A stretch of 64,000 bases of DNA from an uncultured Verrucomicrobiales bacterium (GTDB taxonomy: Bacteria > Verrucomicrobiota > Verrucomicrobiia > Verrucomicrobiales > Akkermansiaceae): positions 91,984 to 155,983 of the forward strand of contig CAJQKQ010000044.1 of NCBI GenBank assembly GCA_905478925.1, in the 5' to 3' direction. Both the position numbers and the translations under genes were made by a program. Below the pieces are notes generated by a model. The model was not told the origin of the DNA and made no database searches. It worked only from the letters and a program-made list of their open reading frames with translations. This document shows, in pieces, positions 9,586 through 19,335 of the stretch (its first letter is position 1; the number at the start of each line of letters is the position of its first letter).

Positions 9586-11280
9586 ATGGATGCACTCCTA
9601 TTAGCCGTAGCGTTTTTCTTCGGGCTGCTCGCCCAGCAGTTCCGGTTGCCACCTTTGGTCGGCTTCTTGATCTCGGGTTTCGTGCTCCAAGCCTTCGGGC
9701 AAACCGGCGGCCCGGCGCTCGGCACGATCGCCGAGCTCGGCGTGACGCTGATGCTTTTCACCATCGGGGTGAAACTCCGTGTCCGTACCCTCGCCCAACC
9801 GGAGATCTGGGTGGGCACCTCGCTCCACACCATTTCGGTGGTAATCGTTTTCGCCTTGGCTCTGCTCGGGGTAGGCACCCTCGCCGGGCAGGCGGTCGGG
9901 ATGGAATGGCAGACAGCCCTCCTGCTTGCCTTTGCACTGAGTTTTTCCAGCACGGTATTCGCCGTGAAAAGTCTTACAGAAAGCGGCGACATGGGAGCCA
10001 TGCACGGCCGTGTCGCCATCGGCATGCTCATCATGCAGGACATCCTCGCGGTGCTTTTCCTGACCTTTTCCACCGGGAAAATCCCCTCGATCTGGGCCAT
10101 CGCCCTGCTCGCCGCCCTGCTGTTCGGCAGGAAATGGCTCGGCGCACTCATTGGGCGCTCGGGGCACGGGGAAATGATCACACTCTGCGGACTTTTCCTC
10201 GCCCTTGTATTGGGCGCAAAGGGCTTCGAACTCGTTGGGCTGAAGGCAGATCTCGGTGCGCTTTTCGTGGGAGTTCTCGTCGGCTCCCATCCGAAGGCGA
10301 AGGAGGTGAGCAAATCCCTGATGAGCATCACCGATCTGCTGCTTGTCGGCTTTTTCCTGCAGATCGGACTCGAGGGATCGCTTTCAACCAACGGACTGCT
10401 CTGGGCGCTTTTCCTGATCCTTCTGCTGCCGCTCAAGAGTCTCGCGTTTTTCGGAATCCTCACTCGTTTCCGACTCCGCGCCCGCACCTCGTGGATGGCG
10501 GGACTCACGCTTTCCACCTACAGTGAGTTCGGCCTCATCGTCATGGCGCTGGGTGTTAGCAAGGGCTGGCTTTCTCCCGAATGGCTGGTCGCCATGGCAC
10601 TCGCGCTATCGATCAGCATCCTCCTCATCTCTCCTCTCAGCCGCCGCGCGGAGGAACTCTACGATCCCATCAGCGATTTCCTGAAACGCTTCGAAACCAA
10701 AGGCCGCCACCCCGGCGACCTACCGATCCGGACGAAGGGCGAGCGCATCGCGATCTTTGGAATGGGTCGCATGGGTCTCGCCGCCTACCAGAGCCTCGGT
10801 GAGCGCTTTCCCGGCCAGGTGATGGGCTTCGATCGCGATCCCGCCGCGGTCGAGCTGCACCGCCTCGCCGACCGCAACGTCCTCCTCGCCGATGCCACGG
10901 ACTCGGATTTTTGGGAGCGTGTCAGCGTCCGCGAAAACATCGATCTCGTGGTCTTGGCGATGCCGAAACACAGCTCGAACATCCAAGCCGCGAAGACGCT
11001 CAAGCGCCATAATTTCGAGGGAGTCGTCACCGCCACAGGAAAGTTCGACGACGAGGTAAAACAGCTCCGCGACCTCGGCCTGGACACCGCATTCAATATC
11101 TACTCCGAGGCGGGATCGGGATTTGCCGAGCACGTCTTCACGGTGTTCTCACAGCAGCGTCCCGACCTCGCGAACTCCTGGCGAAAAAAGGCACTGAAGA
11201 ATGACGAAAACAAGATTATCTGGCCTCGAAGCCCGAAACTGGCAGGAGAAAACAGCGAAAGCGAACCCTCGGAAACCTGA
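9586..11280 (+). CDS. CPA2 cation:proton antiporter with TrkA-N domain (YbaL/KefB-like)
   Basis: A 564-aa integral membrane protein. The first ~370 residues are a hydrophobic Na+/H+-exchanger domain of about 12 segments ('LLAQQFRLPPLVGFLISGFV', 'ALSFSSTVFAVKSL', 'LIMQDILAVLFL'). A cytosolic TrkA-N/RCK domain follows, with the NAD-binding Rossmann motif 'IFGMGRMGLAAYQSLG'. The family exchanges K+ or Na+ for protons and responds to nucleotides or glutathione adducts. A second, longer member of the same superfamily is encoded at 45.8-47.7 kb. Ion specificity cannot be read from the sequence. Confidence 0.85.
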   Translation: MDALLLAVAFFFGLLAQQFRLPPLVGFLISGFVLQAFGQTGGPALGTIAELGVTLMLFTIGVKLRVRTLAQPEIWVGTSLHTISVVIVFALALLGVGTLAGQAVGMEWQTALLLAFALSFSSTVFAVKSLTESGDMGAMHGRVAIGMLIMQDILAVLFLTFSTGKIPSIWAIALLAALLFGRKWLGALIGRSGHGEMITLCGLFLALVLGAKGFELVGLKADLGALFVGVLVGSHPKAKEVSKSLMSITDLLLVGFFLQIGLEGSLSTNGLLWALFLILLLPLKSLAFFGILTRFRLRARTSWMAGLTLSTYSEFGLIVMALGVSKGWLSPEWLVAMALALSISILLISPLSRRAEELYDPISDFLKRFETKGRHPGDLPIRTKGERIAIFGMGRMGLAAYQSLGERFPGQVMGFDRDPAAVELHRLADRNVLLADATDSDFWERVSVRENIDLVVLAMPKHSSNIQAAKTLKRHNFEGVVTATGKFDDEVKQLRDLGLDTAFNIYSEAGSGFAEHVFTVFSQQRPDLANSWRKKALKNDENKIIWPRSPKLAGENSESEPSET

Positions 11281-11347
11281 CGGCTCGAATGCCACATTTA
11301 CACGGTGGGTATTCTAGTTAGCTTTGCACAAGGACACCCTAAAAGCC

Positions 11348-14300
11348 ATGCGAACCCCTCTCGTCATCCCAGCGTTTCAGCTTCTCTGCCTTTCCGCATC
11401 CATCGCGCAAACCTTTCCCGCTGCGAACGGCCTGGAGCGTTCACTTGTCGCGCAGCAACCGCTCCTTAAAAACCCGGTCTCCGTATCGGTGGATGTGGAC
11501 GGCACGCTTTACGTCACCGAGACCACCAGGCGCAAAGCCGCCGACCTCGATATCCGAAGTTACTACAAGCACGGCTGGGTTCCGGAGGATGTTTCCTTCA
11601 CCTCAGTTGAAGACAAGCTGGCCTTCTTCCGCAAGCAACTGGATGGCACCAACAAGCTGGTCAAAGACCACAACAAAGACGGGGTTAGCGACATCAAGGA
11701 TCTTACGGTTCTCTCGGAAAAAATCATCCGCCTCACAGACACGAACGGCGATGGGTTGATGGACGAATCGAACGTTTTCGCCGAGGGCTTCAACACCGAG
11801 GTCACCGGCATCGCGGCAGGAACCCTAGCATGGCGTGGCGATGTCTACGCCACCATCGCCCCGGATATGTGGAAGCTGCGCGACACCGACGGTGATGGAA
11901 AAGCGGACCAACGCGAGTCGCTGGCGCATGGCTTCGGGGTTCACATCGCCTACGCCGGCCATGACATGCACGGGCTGACGCTGGGGCCCGACGGGCGTAT
12001 CTATTGGTCGATTGGCGACAAGGGTGTGAACGTCACCTCGAAAGAGGGGAAAAACTTTTTCGCCCCTCATGAAGGCGCGGTGCTGCGCTGCTATCCCGAC
12101 GGCTCAGGCTTCGAGATTTTTGCGCGCGGCCTGCGCAACCCACAGGAGATTGCCTTCGACAAATACGGCAACCTTTTTTCCGTCGACAACGATTCCGACC
12201 AGAAAGGCGAGCGCGAACGTTTCCTGCACATCACCGAAGGCTCCGACACCGGTTGGAGGAACTACTACCAATACCGTGGTTCTGCCTACAATCCGTGGAT
12301 GGCGGAAAGTATCTGGGCGACTGAGGGAGAATTCCAACCCGCCTACATCACGCCTACAAACGCGAACTACTCGGATGGCCCGGCGGGCTTCGCCTACAAT
12401 CCCGGCACCGCCCTCAACGCGAAATATGAAGACGCGTTCTTCGTTACGGAATTTCCAAAAGGAAATCTCCGTTCCTTCAAAGTAAAACCCAAGGGCGCGA
12501 CCTTCGAAATGACCGACGAGCATACGGTCTACTCGGGGCCGATGAATGTCGGCATCAACTTCGGCCCCGACGGTGCGCTCTACTCTGCCGATTGGTCCGG
12601 CGGCTACCCGCTCAACGACAAGGGTGCCGTGTGGACGCTCGACGATCCGAAGGAAGCTGGCTCGGAAATCCGCAAGGAGGTCGCAGCGATGCTCAAGGCA
12701 GGCCCGTCCGAGGTATCTACTACGGATCTCGTAAAAACGCTGTCTCACAAGGATATGCGTATCCGCCTCGACGCCCAGTGGGAGCTGGCGGAGCGCAAGG
12801 CCAAGGATGATTTCATCGCCACCGCATCCGCCGAAGGGGCCGACCAGATGGCCGTCATCCACTCCCTCTGGGGTCTCACTCAGATGAAAGCCTTCGATCT
12901 CCCCCTATTTGAAAAACTCTCCAAAAGCAAAGATGCGGAGCTGCGAGCGCAAGCACTCAAATACGCGACAGAATCCGGGCAGATTCTCGTTCCCGGTCTT
13001 GAGCAGCTCATCAAAGATGAAAGCCTGCGAGTTCGTTATTTTGCCGTCATGTTCGCGTGGAAATCAAAGACTTGGTCGCTCACCTGTCTTTCGACAAATG
13101 TCAGCAATTCAATCATCGAGATGCTCGTGGAGAACGACAACCGAGACGCGTATCTCCGGCATGCAGGAGTTCTCGCGCTGACGTCCTTTAGCGAACCGTT
13201 TCTGCAAAAATCACTCAACCACAAATCGCCGGCAGTCCGCCTCGCCGCCGCCGTTGCCTTCCGCCGCCTTTCCTCGCCCCTCGCCGCGGAACTTCTTCCC
13301 GACACCGACCCGAAGGTCGTCGCGGAGGCCGCCCGTGCGATTTACGACGATCCCGCCATTTTGGAAGCCTACCCCGCGCTCGCCGATCTCATCCGCACCA
13401 ACCCCATGGCCACCGTCCCCGCCATGCGCCGCTCCATCGCCGCGAACCGCTACCTCGCCGACAAGGAATCCGCCGAACGGCTCGCCGCCTATGCAGCAAA
13501 CGATGAGGTGCCGCAGGATCTCCGTATCGCCGCGCTCGAATCCCTCGCATCCTGGACGGTGGCGTCCAAGCCCAATCCCGTCGATGGTCGCCACGATCCC
13601 CTGGATCCTGCCGATGTTGAAATAGCAAAAGCGGCGAGCCTCCCGCTAGCCAGCCTCAAAAATAGCCAGAATAAGGACATCGCCAAGGCTGCCGCCGACG
13701 TTTGTAAAAACCTCGGCATCGTCGCCAATGTCTCGGATCTCGAAAGAGTAATCCTCAATCGGAAGGCTGAGACGTCCGCCCGCATTGATGCAATCGATGC
13801 TCTTCGATCCGTCAACCCTGCGGCTTTCGCCAAACTCCTTCCCGGTTTACTCGACGATAAACCATTCGAAATCCGTATTCACGCCGCATCCCTATTGGCC
13901 GATGTGAATCCGCAGGCGGTCGTCGATTACGCTGCGATGGCAATCATGAAATCCGAGCGAATCGAGGAGCAGCAACAGGCGGTTCTTCTGCTCGCGAAAA
14001 TCGATGCGCCCGCAGCAAAGGAACTTTTGACGAATTATGCGAAAAGGTTTAGCGAGAAAGGGCAAACCCGTGGTTATCTCCTGCTTGAATTCAGCGAGGC
14101 TCTTGCCGGCTTTTCAAAAACGATCCCAGCCCACTCCGCTTCATTCAGCGGCGGGAATCCGAAGCTCGGCGAGAAGGTTTTCAACGAGCACCTCGCCGCG
14201 CAATGCACAGCCTGCCATCGAGTGGGAAAAGAGGGTAGTGAGGTCGGCCCGCCGCTCACGCAAATTGGCAAAAAGGGGCGCGAATACATCCTTGAATCCC

Positions 14301-14563
14301 TTGTAGCTCCGCAGGCGATGCTAGCAGCCGGCTACGGAATGATGACCGTCACGAAAAAGGATAAAACCTCCTTGGCAGGCGCTCTCAAGGATGAGGATGC
14401 GGAGAAACTCACCCTGATCCTTCCTGATAAATCGGTAGTCACCGTGAAAATATCCGAGATCGCATCCCGCACCGTGCCGGTCAGCACCATGCCGCCGATG
14501 GGGGAGATCCTCAGCCCTCGCGAGCTGCGCGATCTCGTCGCCTACCTTCTGGAGTTGAAATAA
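11348..14563 (+). CDS. PVC-type haem-binding dehydrogenase-like protein with HEAT repeats and cytochrome c domain
   Basis: About 1071 aa. I use ATG 11348 rather than the TTG at 11324 because it starts a clean signal peptide ('MRTPLVIPAFQLLCLSASIA', then Q). Order of domains: a periplasmic beta-propeller/dehydrogenase-like region (about residues 25-450, with 'KDGVSDIKDL' and 'TDGDGKADQRE' calcium-loop-like motifs and 'RGLRNPQEIAFD'), a helical HEAT-like region (about 470-900), and a C-terminal c-type haem site 'CTACHRVGKEG' near residue 953 with a distal 'MPPMGEI' Met. This architecture is characteristic of Verrucomicrobiota and Planctomycetota. It probably acts in periplasmic oxidation of sugars or alcohols; the substrate is unknown. 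Promoter not identified. Confidence 0.88.
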   Translation: MRTPLVIPAFQLLCLSASIAQTFPAANGLERSLVAQQPLLKNPVSVSVDVDGTLYVTETTRRKAADLDIRSYYKHGWVPEDVSFTSVEDKLAFFRKQLDGTNKLVKDHNKDGVSDIKDLTVLSEKIIRLTDTNGDGLMDESNVFAEGFNTEVTGIAAGTLAWRGDVYATIAPDMWKLRDTDGDGKADQRESLAHGFGVHIAYAGHDMHGLTLGPDGRIYWSIGDKGVNVTSKEGKNFFAPHEGAVLRCYPDGSGFEIFARGLRNPQEIAFDKYGNLFSVDNDSDQKGERERFLHITEGSDTGWRNYYQYRGSAYNPWMAESIWATEGEFQPAYITPTNANYSDGPAGFAYNPGTALNAKYEDAFFVTEFPKGNLRSFKVKPKGATFEMTDEHTVYSGPMNVGINFGPDGALYSADWSGGYPLNDKGAVWTLDDPKEAGSEIRKEVAAMLKAGPSEVSTTDLVKTLSHKDMRIRLDAQWELAERKAKDDFIATASAEGADQMAVIHSLWGLTQMKAFDLPLFEKLSKSKDAELRAQALKYATESGQILVPGLEQLIKDESLRVRYFAVMFAWKSKTWSLTCLSTNVSNSIIEMLVENDNRDAYLRHAGVLALTSFSEPFLQKSLNHKSPAVRLAAAVAFRRLSSPLAAELLPDTDPKVVAEAARAIYDDPAILEAYPALADLIRTNPMATVPAMRRSIAANRYLADKESAERLAAYAANDEVPQDLRIAALESLASWTVASKPNPVDGRHDPLDPADVEIAKAASLPLASLKNSQNKDIAKAAADVCKNLGIVANVSDLERVILNRKAETSARIDAIDALRSVNPAAFAKLLPGLLDDKPFEIRIHAASLLADVNPQAVVDYAAMAIMKSERIEEQQQAVLLLAKIDAPAAKELLTNYAKRFSEKGQTRGYLLLEFSEALAGFSKTIPAHSASFSGGNPKLGEKVFNEHLAAQCTACHRVGKEGSEVGPPLTQIGKKGREYILESLVAPQAMLAAGYGMMTVTKKDKTSLAGALKDEDAEKLTLILPDKSVVTVKISEIASRTVPVSTMPPMGEILSPRELRDLVAYLLELK

Positions 14564-14660
14564 ACCGGAGTCGTCATTTCGGGCGGAGCGGCGTGTCTCT
14601 CCCCGCCCGCCGCCGCCTGCTCGACGAGCCGAGAAAGGTGGGTTTTGGCCTCCGAGTGCC

Positions 14661-14860
14661 CTGAAAATCTTAATCTGACGGATGGGGATTTTTAAGGTCT
14701 TGAGAAAAAGGCTTCCGATGGTCGCGGAGGGTCAGAAAGCTCGACGCTTTTTCCCAATAGCTGCGTTGCGCGTCGAGTCGTGAATCTCGATGGACTCCCT
14801 CCTTGCGCCTTGCTCTTGGGGAAAATCGCCTTCGCCCATCCGTCAGATTAAGGTTTTCAG
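14661..14860. repeat. 200-bp element with 26-bp terminal inverted repeats (MITE-like)
   Basis: The left end CTGAAAATCTTAATCTGACG and following bases (14661-14686) pair with 14835-14860 over 26 bp with one mismatch. The interior has no plausible gene and contains smaller GC-rich self-complementary stretches. It lies in the 422-bp gap (14564-14985) between the PVC cytochrome and the SNF2 gene; the rest of that gap shows nothing recognisable. Size and terminal symmetry fit a miniature inverted-repeat element or a long RNA hairpin. No target-site duplication was established. Confidence 0.7.
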
Positions 14861-14985
14861 AACACTAGATATTTCTCATACGATTGAGTCTGGTCTGGTT
14901 TGTTTAACAAGTCGCTTCTTTCCAAGTGATTCTGTGACCGACAGCGGCTTGCAAAGGGGTGTTACATTGATCACGGTGTGCGCGC

Positions 14986-17670
14986 GTGGAGATAGTAGAA
15001 GAAATTAGAGATTTCCTGGCCGGGGGGAGTTGGGTGGAGAGGTTCGAGGAAGAGCTGCGTGGCCTCGGCACGCGCTTGGTTCCCAAAGTGAAGGGACTCA
15101 GTCTGGATGAAGGGGAGGGCGAGACCCGCTTCTCCGCAACGGTTCTCGACGATGGGGTCGAAGGCGTTTTCTGGGAGGAGGGCGGCGGGATCCATTTCGA
15201 GACGACCTGCTCCTGCGAGGTGGGCGCTTTCTGCGAGCACGGCTTCGCGGCGGTCGGGAAACTGGCGAAGGAGAAGAAGCTTTCGAGGTTGCTCGGCAGA
15301 AGCGCAGGGGAGGCGGTGAAGCTGGCGCTGGGAAGAGCGGGGGATTTGGGAGATGGGGAGAGGGGGGGAGGGGGAGAAATTGCGCCGGAGGCGAGATTCG
15401 CCCTGCATGTCAGCAAGGGGGAGGTGGACAAGACCACGAATCTGCTTCTGCAATCGCTCGGCGAGAAGGATCCCGGCGAGTGGATCTTTGCCGAGGCGAT
15501 GGTTTACTATGACGGGCATAGTAGCCCGCTGGTATCTGCGGGCGAGGGCGGCAAGACCCCTGCGGAGATGCGAGCGATCCGAGTGCTCAGGGAGACCGGC
15601 TTGTCCTCGATGAAGTCGAATCCCGCATGGCGTTTCCTGCTGAGCATGAAATCCCGCACCACCGATGCGGAAGCGAGTGACAAGTGGTTTCCCGATCCGG
15701 GCCGTGTGCCTGTGGATGCGTTCTGGCACAGGTTCCGGGGTGAGACGGTCGCGGAGCTGGAGGCGGCAGGTTGGGAGGTTTCGTTCGGGGAAGGAGTCGG
15801 GCACGAGGTGCACGACGCCGATCCGGGGAAATGGGAAACCAAGCTCTCGCAAGACGATGAGGCGGACGATGCCTACGAGGGTGATTTTTCCGACGGCGGT
15901 TGGTTCAGCCTGTCGGTGGGCTTCGATGTCGATGGGGACAGGCACGACCTCATGCCCATCCTTGCCGGCTTGCTGAAACAAGATTTCCTTGAAGAGACGC
16001 TGGACCGGCCGGACACGGGTTTCGTTTATGCACCTCTGAAAAACGGCGATGCGCTCAAGCTCCCCATCGGCCGGGTGAGGCGCATCCTCAACCATCTCTC
16101 CGCCCTGATTGACCCGAAGTTTTTCGGAAAAGTGCAGGTGCATGCGCTCGATGCGGCGGCGCTCGGCGGGTTGGAGGGTCTGGGGATAGAAACTCCCAAG
16201 GGCTTGGCGAAACTGAAGAAGCGGCTGGAGAATTTTACGGAGGTCGAGGAGATGGAGACACCTCTGGAGATCAAGGCGACACTGCGGGATTACCAGAAGT
16301 CCGGCTTCCAGTGGATGCAGTTCCTCGCAAGGCACGGCCTGCACGGTATCCTCGCCGACGACATGGGGCTGGGGAAAACGCTCCAAACCCTCGCCCACCT
16401 AATGGCGGAAAAGGTCAGTGGCCGCAGCGGCGGCATGCCCTCACTGGTCGTCGCGCCGACCTCCGTGGTGCCGAACTGGCGGGCGGAGGCGATGAAATTC
16501 GCCCCCGGCCTCAGCGTGCTGGTTCTCAACGGCGCGGATCGGAAAAAATACTACCGCTCCATCCCCCACGCGGATCTCGTGATCACATCCTTTGCTTTGC
16601 TCCAGCGGGACATCGCGAAGCTCTCCGAGGTCAAATTCCACATCGTCGCCCTCGATGAGGCGCAATACATCAAGAACCCCCGCGCGAAAGTCTCGCAGGC
16701 GGCCTGCAAACTCGTTGCGCGGCACCGGCTCTGCCTATCCGGCACCCCCATCGAGAATCACCTCGGCGAGCTCTGGAGCCTGATGCATTTCCTCATCCCC
16801 GGCTACCTCGGCACGGAGGATGTCTTTCAGAAAAAATTTCGTAAACCCATCGAGGAGGAGGGCGATGCGGAGAAGAACACCCTTCTGAAAAAACGCATCG
16901 CTCCGCTCGTGCTGCGCCGCACCAAGGATCAAGTGGCCAAGGAGTTGCCCCCGAAGACGGAGATGATCCACCTGATCGAGCTACACTCCGAGCAGAAGGA
17001 TCTCTACGAAACCGTCCGCGCCACGATGGACAAACGCGTTCGTGAAGCCATCGCCGCCCGCGGTATTGAGCAATCCCAGATTGTGTTCCTCGACGCCCTC
17101 CTGAAGCTCCGCCAAATCTGTTGCGATCCCCGGCTGCTGCCACCGGATTTCTCCGACGGAGTGAAAAGATCCGCAAAATTGGATTTCCTCGCCGAGCTGC
17201 TCGGAACCCTCGTTGAGGAAGGTCGTCGCATTCTGATTTTCTCCCAGTTCACCACGATGCTCGCCCTCATCGAGGATCATCTTGTGAAAACGAAAGTGCC
17301 CTATCTGAAGCTCACTGGAAGCTCGAAAGATCGCGGAAAACTCGTCGAGCAATTCCAGTCCGGGAAGTTCCCCGTTTTCCTCATTTCCCTCAAAGCGGGT
17401 GGCACCGGACTCAATCTGACCGCCGCCGACACCGTGATCCACTACGATCCTTGGTGGAACCCTGCCGCCGAGGCGCAGGCGACGGATCGCGCCTATCGCA
17501 TCGGCCAGGACAAGCCGGTCTTCGTCCACAAGCTGCTCTGCCAAGAAACCGTCGAGGAGCGCATTCATCGCCTGCAGCAGGAAAAGTCCAAGCTCGCCCA
17601 AGGCCTGCTTGCCGACGCAGATGTGGTTCGGAAGCTTGATGCCTCAATGATACGCGAGCTGCTTGGATAA
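14986..17670 (+). CDS. SNF2-family helicase with N-terminal SWIM zinc finger
   Basis: 894 aa starting at GTG. A SWIM-type zinc motif lies near residue 75 ('CSCEVGAFCEH', CxCx5CxH). A less conserved region follows, then a complete SNF2 ATPase: motif I 'DDMGLGKTLQTL' near 457, DEAH-box equivalent 'DEAQYIKNP' near 557, and helicase-C with 'FLISLKAGGTGLNLTAAD' and 'TDRAYRIGQDKPVFVHKL'. The family uses ATP hydrolysis to translocate on double-stranded DNA and displace proteins such as RNA polymerase (RapA-like). A Gly/Glu-rich low-complexity insert ('GERGGGGEIAPEA') sits near residue 125. It is monocistronic, with a convergent lipoprotein gene 16 bp downstream. Confidence 0.92.
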   Translation: MEIVEEIRDFLAGGSWVERFEEELRGLGTRLVPKVKGLSLDEGEGETRFSATVLDDGVEGVFWEEGGGIHFETTCSCEVGAFCEHGFAAVGKLAKEKKLSRLLGRSAGEAVKLALGRAGDLGDGERGGGGEIAPEARFALHVSKGEVDKTTNLLLQSLGEKDPGEWIFAEAMVYYDGHSSPLVSAGEGGKTPAEMRAIRVLRETGLSSMKSNPAWRFLLSMKSRTTDAEASDKWFPDPGRVPVDAFWHRFRGETVAELEAAGWEVSFGEGVGHEVHDADPGKWETKLSQDDEADDAYEGDFSDGGWFSLSVGFDVDGDRHDLMPILAGLLKQDFLEETLDRPDTGFVYAPLKNGDALKLPIGRVRRILNHLSALIDPKFFGKVQVHALDAAALGGLEGLGIETPKGLAKLKKRLENFTEVEEMETPLEIKATLRDYQKSGFQWMQFLARHGLHGILADDMGLGKTLQTLAHLMAEKVSGRSGGMPSLVVAPTSVVPNWRAEAMKFAPGLSVLVLNGADRKKYYRSIPHADLVITSFALLQRDIAKLSEVKFHIVALDEAQYIKNPRAKVSQAACKLVARHRLCLSGTPIENHLGELWSLMHFLIPGYLGTEDVFQKKFRKPIEEEGDAEKNTLLKKRIAPLVLRRTKDQVAKELPPKTEMIHLIELHSEQKDLYETVRATMDKRVREAIAARGIEQSQIVFLDALLKLRQICCDPRLLPPDFSDGVKRSAKLDFLAELLGTLVEEGRRILIFSQFTTMLALIEDHLVKTKVPYLKLTGSSKDRGKLVEQFQSGKFPVFLISLKAGGTGLNLTAADTVIHYDPWWNPAAEAQATDRAYRIGQDKPVFVHKLLCQETVEERIHRLQQEKSKLAQGLLADADVVRKLDASMIRELLG

Positions 17671-17686
17671 TTTGCAGCCTGACGCT

Positions 17687-18364
17687 TCACTTCTGGCTCA
17701 TGCCGGGTGGTAGCCAGTCCTTCTTCATCGGCTTCATGGCTTCCTCGATGGGCTTTGCGTTCGACGGGCGGGGTCGAGCCGGAACGGTTGCCGTGGTTCC
17801 GTCACCTTCGTCCACTCCCGCGAAGCCCGTTTTGAGGCGTGCGACCATGCTCGCCGTCGGGTCGATGTTTGCGGAGTGTGTTGCGATTAAGCTCTCGATG
17901 GTTTCTTTGGGTGCAGCTCCCGTGAACTTGTGGACGAGTTTGCCGTCGATATAGAACCGCACGTCGGGAATGCTGCGGACACCCTGTTCTTGCGAGAGCT
18001 GGCGTGCCTGATCCACGTTGAGCTTGCCGAGCCGAACGACCCCTGAGTTGGCCTCGATGATACTGGAAAGCACTGGGCCGAGCTTCTTGCACGGGCCGCA
18101 CCAGTCGGCATGGAAATCCACCACATTGAGCCTGCCAGGCTCGGAAATAAACGATTGGAAATCCACCTCGCCGATGTCACGGACTGCCGGACCGGAGTTC
18201 TGCATGCCGTTGACGATCGCCTTCAGATCCATTCCCTCGACCCCTTGGGTGCTTTCCTTGCGCATGTCCTTGAGCTCGCCGACTTTGTCGCCCACGGCGT
18301 CGATGTGGTCGCAGGAGCTAAGGAGGAGCACCGCGGAGGCTGGAATGAGGATTAAGCGTTTCAC
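17687..18364 (-). CDS. Thioredoxin-fold lipoprotein
   Basis: 225 aa with a lipoprotein signal ('MKRLILIPASAVLLLSSC', lipobox L-S-S-C), so it is probably lipid-anchored in the periplasm or outer membrane. A thioredoxin domain occupies about residues 65-175, with the active-site motif 'WCGPCKK' near residue 90 and cis-Pro context 'SIPDVRFYIDG'. The spacer after the Cys (residues 19-60) is polar and helical. Likely a thiol-disulfide oxidoreductase or reductant acting outside the cytoplasm; partner unknown. The C-terminal tail is basic and Pro-rich ('PARPRPSNAKP'). It is convergent with the SNF2 gene. Confidence 0.88.
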   Translation of the reverse strand: MKRLILIPASAVLLLSSCDHIDAVGDKVGELKDMRKESTQGVEGMDLKAIVNGMQNSGPAVRDIGEVDFQSFISEPGRLNVVDFHADWCGPCKKLGPVLSSIIEANSGVVRLGKLNVDQARQLSQEQGVRSIPDVRFYIDGKLVHKFTGAAPKETIESLIATHSANIDPTASMVARLKTGFAGVDEGDGTTATVPARPRPSNAKPIEEAMKPMKKDWLPPGMSQK

Positions 18365-18486
18365 ACGAATAAAATATCAGGAAGGCCTTACATGTCGAGC
18401 CGTTTTGCCACTCGTGGCCGCCAGCCGTGTTGCCTCATTGAAGCGGATACCGACAAGGGAAGGGAAAGCAGAACCAGATATTGGAT

Positions 18487-18624
18487 TTGAACCGCCAAGT
18501 AAGAAAAGCTCGCCAAGTTTTCCAAAGCAAAAATGCTTTCTGATCAATAATCTCCAGCCAGAGAGGTTCTTTTGAGATTTTTTTTCTCGTGGACTTGGCG
18601 TTCTTGGCGAACTTGGCGGTTCAA
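18487..18624. repeat. 138-bp element bounded by 14-bp inverted repeats
   Basis: TTGAACCGCCAAGT at 18487-18500 is the exact reverse complement of ACTTGGCGGTTCAA at 18611-18624. Inside, further CGCCAAG and CTTGGCG copies add to the symmetry, around an AT-rich centre with a run of eight T. It lies in the 312-bp gap (18365-18676) between the thioredoxin-like gene and pcp, where no gene is seen. It may be a dispersed palindromic element or strong RNA hairpin. Confidence 0.65.
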
Positions 18625-18676
18625 TTTCTTAAGAAATCCCTAATGTCGCCGCCTTGCCGCGCCCGCTCCGGAGATC

Positions 18677-19246
18677 CTATCGGGGAAGGGAAATCCTGAT
18701 CATCTCAGCGATCGCCCCTGCCGCAGAGGTAGTTGGGAGATTTTTATCCAGTGGCAGGTGGATGAAACCCGCCGGGATGCGGATCTCGTTTTCTTCGAGG
18801 AAGTCCATGGCGGAAAAGAACAGTTGGTTGCAGAGATAGCGGCCGGGATCGTCGGAAAAGGACACGCCATGGCCCATGCGTTCTAACCGCGTATGGATTG
18901 CCTGCAATGGCAGGGTGGATGCCATGGATTCGTGTGCTCCCACGCGAACCGGGATCCCCGTAGGCTTGCGCCCTGCAATGTCGGGAATGTCGAAATTCTT
19001 GAGGTTCCATGCGGTCTGCTCGAGTCGGATTTTCGTGCTCCCCACCGCCTCTCCGAGCATGATGAGTGCGCTGGGGCGGATGCGGCGCAAGGCCTGCCGC
19101 AGCCGGGATGGTGCCAGCACCGCATCGACCGGGAGGATGCGGGTGCGGATTTCCGGAAGGGATTTGCGGAGCTCATGCAGCACCAGCGAGGAGGCGTTCT
19201 GCGTCCGTCCGCCGAAGGGGCCGAATGCGGTGACGAGGACGGGCAT
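18677..19246 (-). CDS. pcp: Pyroglutamyl-peptidase I
   Basis: 189 aa from ATG 19246 ('MPVLVTAFGPFGG'). The ORF track start at 19318 adds 24 unconserved residues. This cytoplasmic cysteine peptidase (family C15) removes N-terminal pyroglutamate. Visible catalytic elements are the Glu region 'LGEAVGSTKIRLEQTAWN', the nucleophile Cys in 'DDPGRYLCNQLFF' and the His in 'AGFIHLPL'. It is somewhat shorter than the usual 200-220 residues. The gene is divergent from the GalU-like gene about 90 bp away and seems unrelated to it. Confidence 0.9.
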   Translation of the reverse strand: MPVLVTAFGPFGGRTQNASSLVLHELRKSLPEIRTRILPVDAVLAPSRLRQALRRIRPSALIMLGEAVGSTKIRLEQTAWNLKNFDIPDIAGRKPTGIPVRVGAHESMASTLPLQAIHTRLERMGHGVSFSDDPGRYLCNQLFFSAMDFLEENEIRIPAGFIHLPLDKNLPTTSAAGAIAEMIRISLPR

Positions 19247-19335
19247 GGGCAAGTGTAATGATGTTCGGCATTCCGACGAAGGATTTTTCTGTCGTCCGGT
19301 GCGGGATTTTTCTGACAAAGTCCGTCCACAGCTCC

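Noticed and set aside
15340-15400. G-rich run in the SNF2 gene, considered as a frameshift or repeat
   Set aside because: The frame is kept and codes for a Gly-rich linker; no second copy of clear similarity was found.
14971-16398. 475-aa minus-strand ORF
   Set aside because: Antisense shadow of the SNF2 gene with no recognisable domain.
18465-18500. tRNA-like GGATTTGAACC string
   Set aside because: Could be the T-arm of a minus-strand tRNA, but no acceptor, anticodon or D arms fit; it belongs to the CTTGGCG inverted-repeat element.
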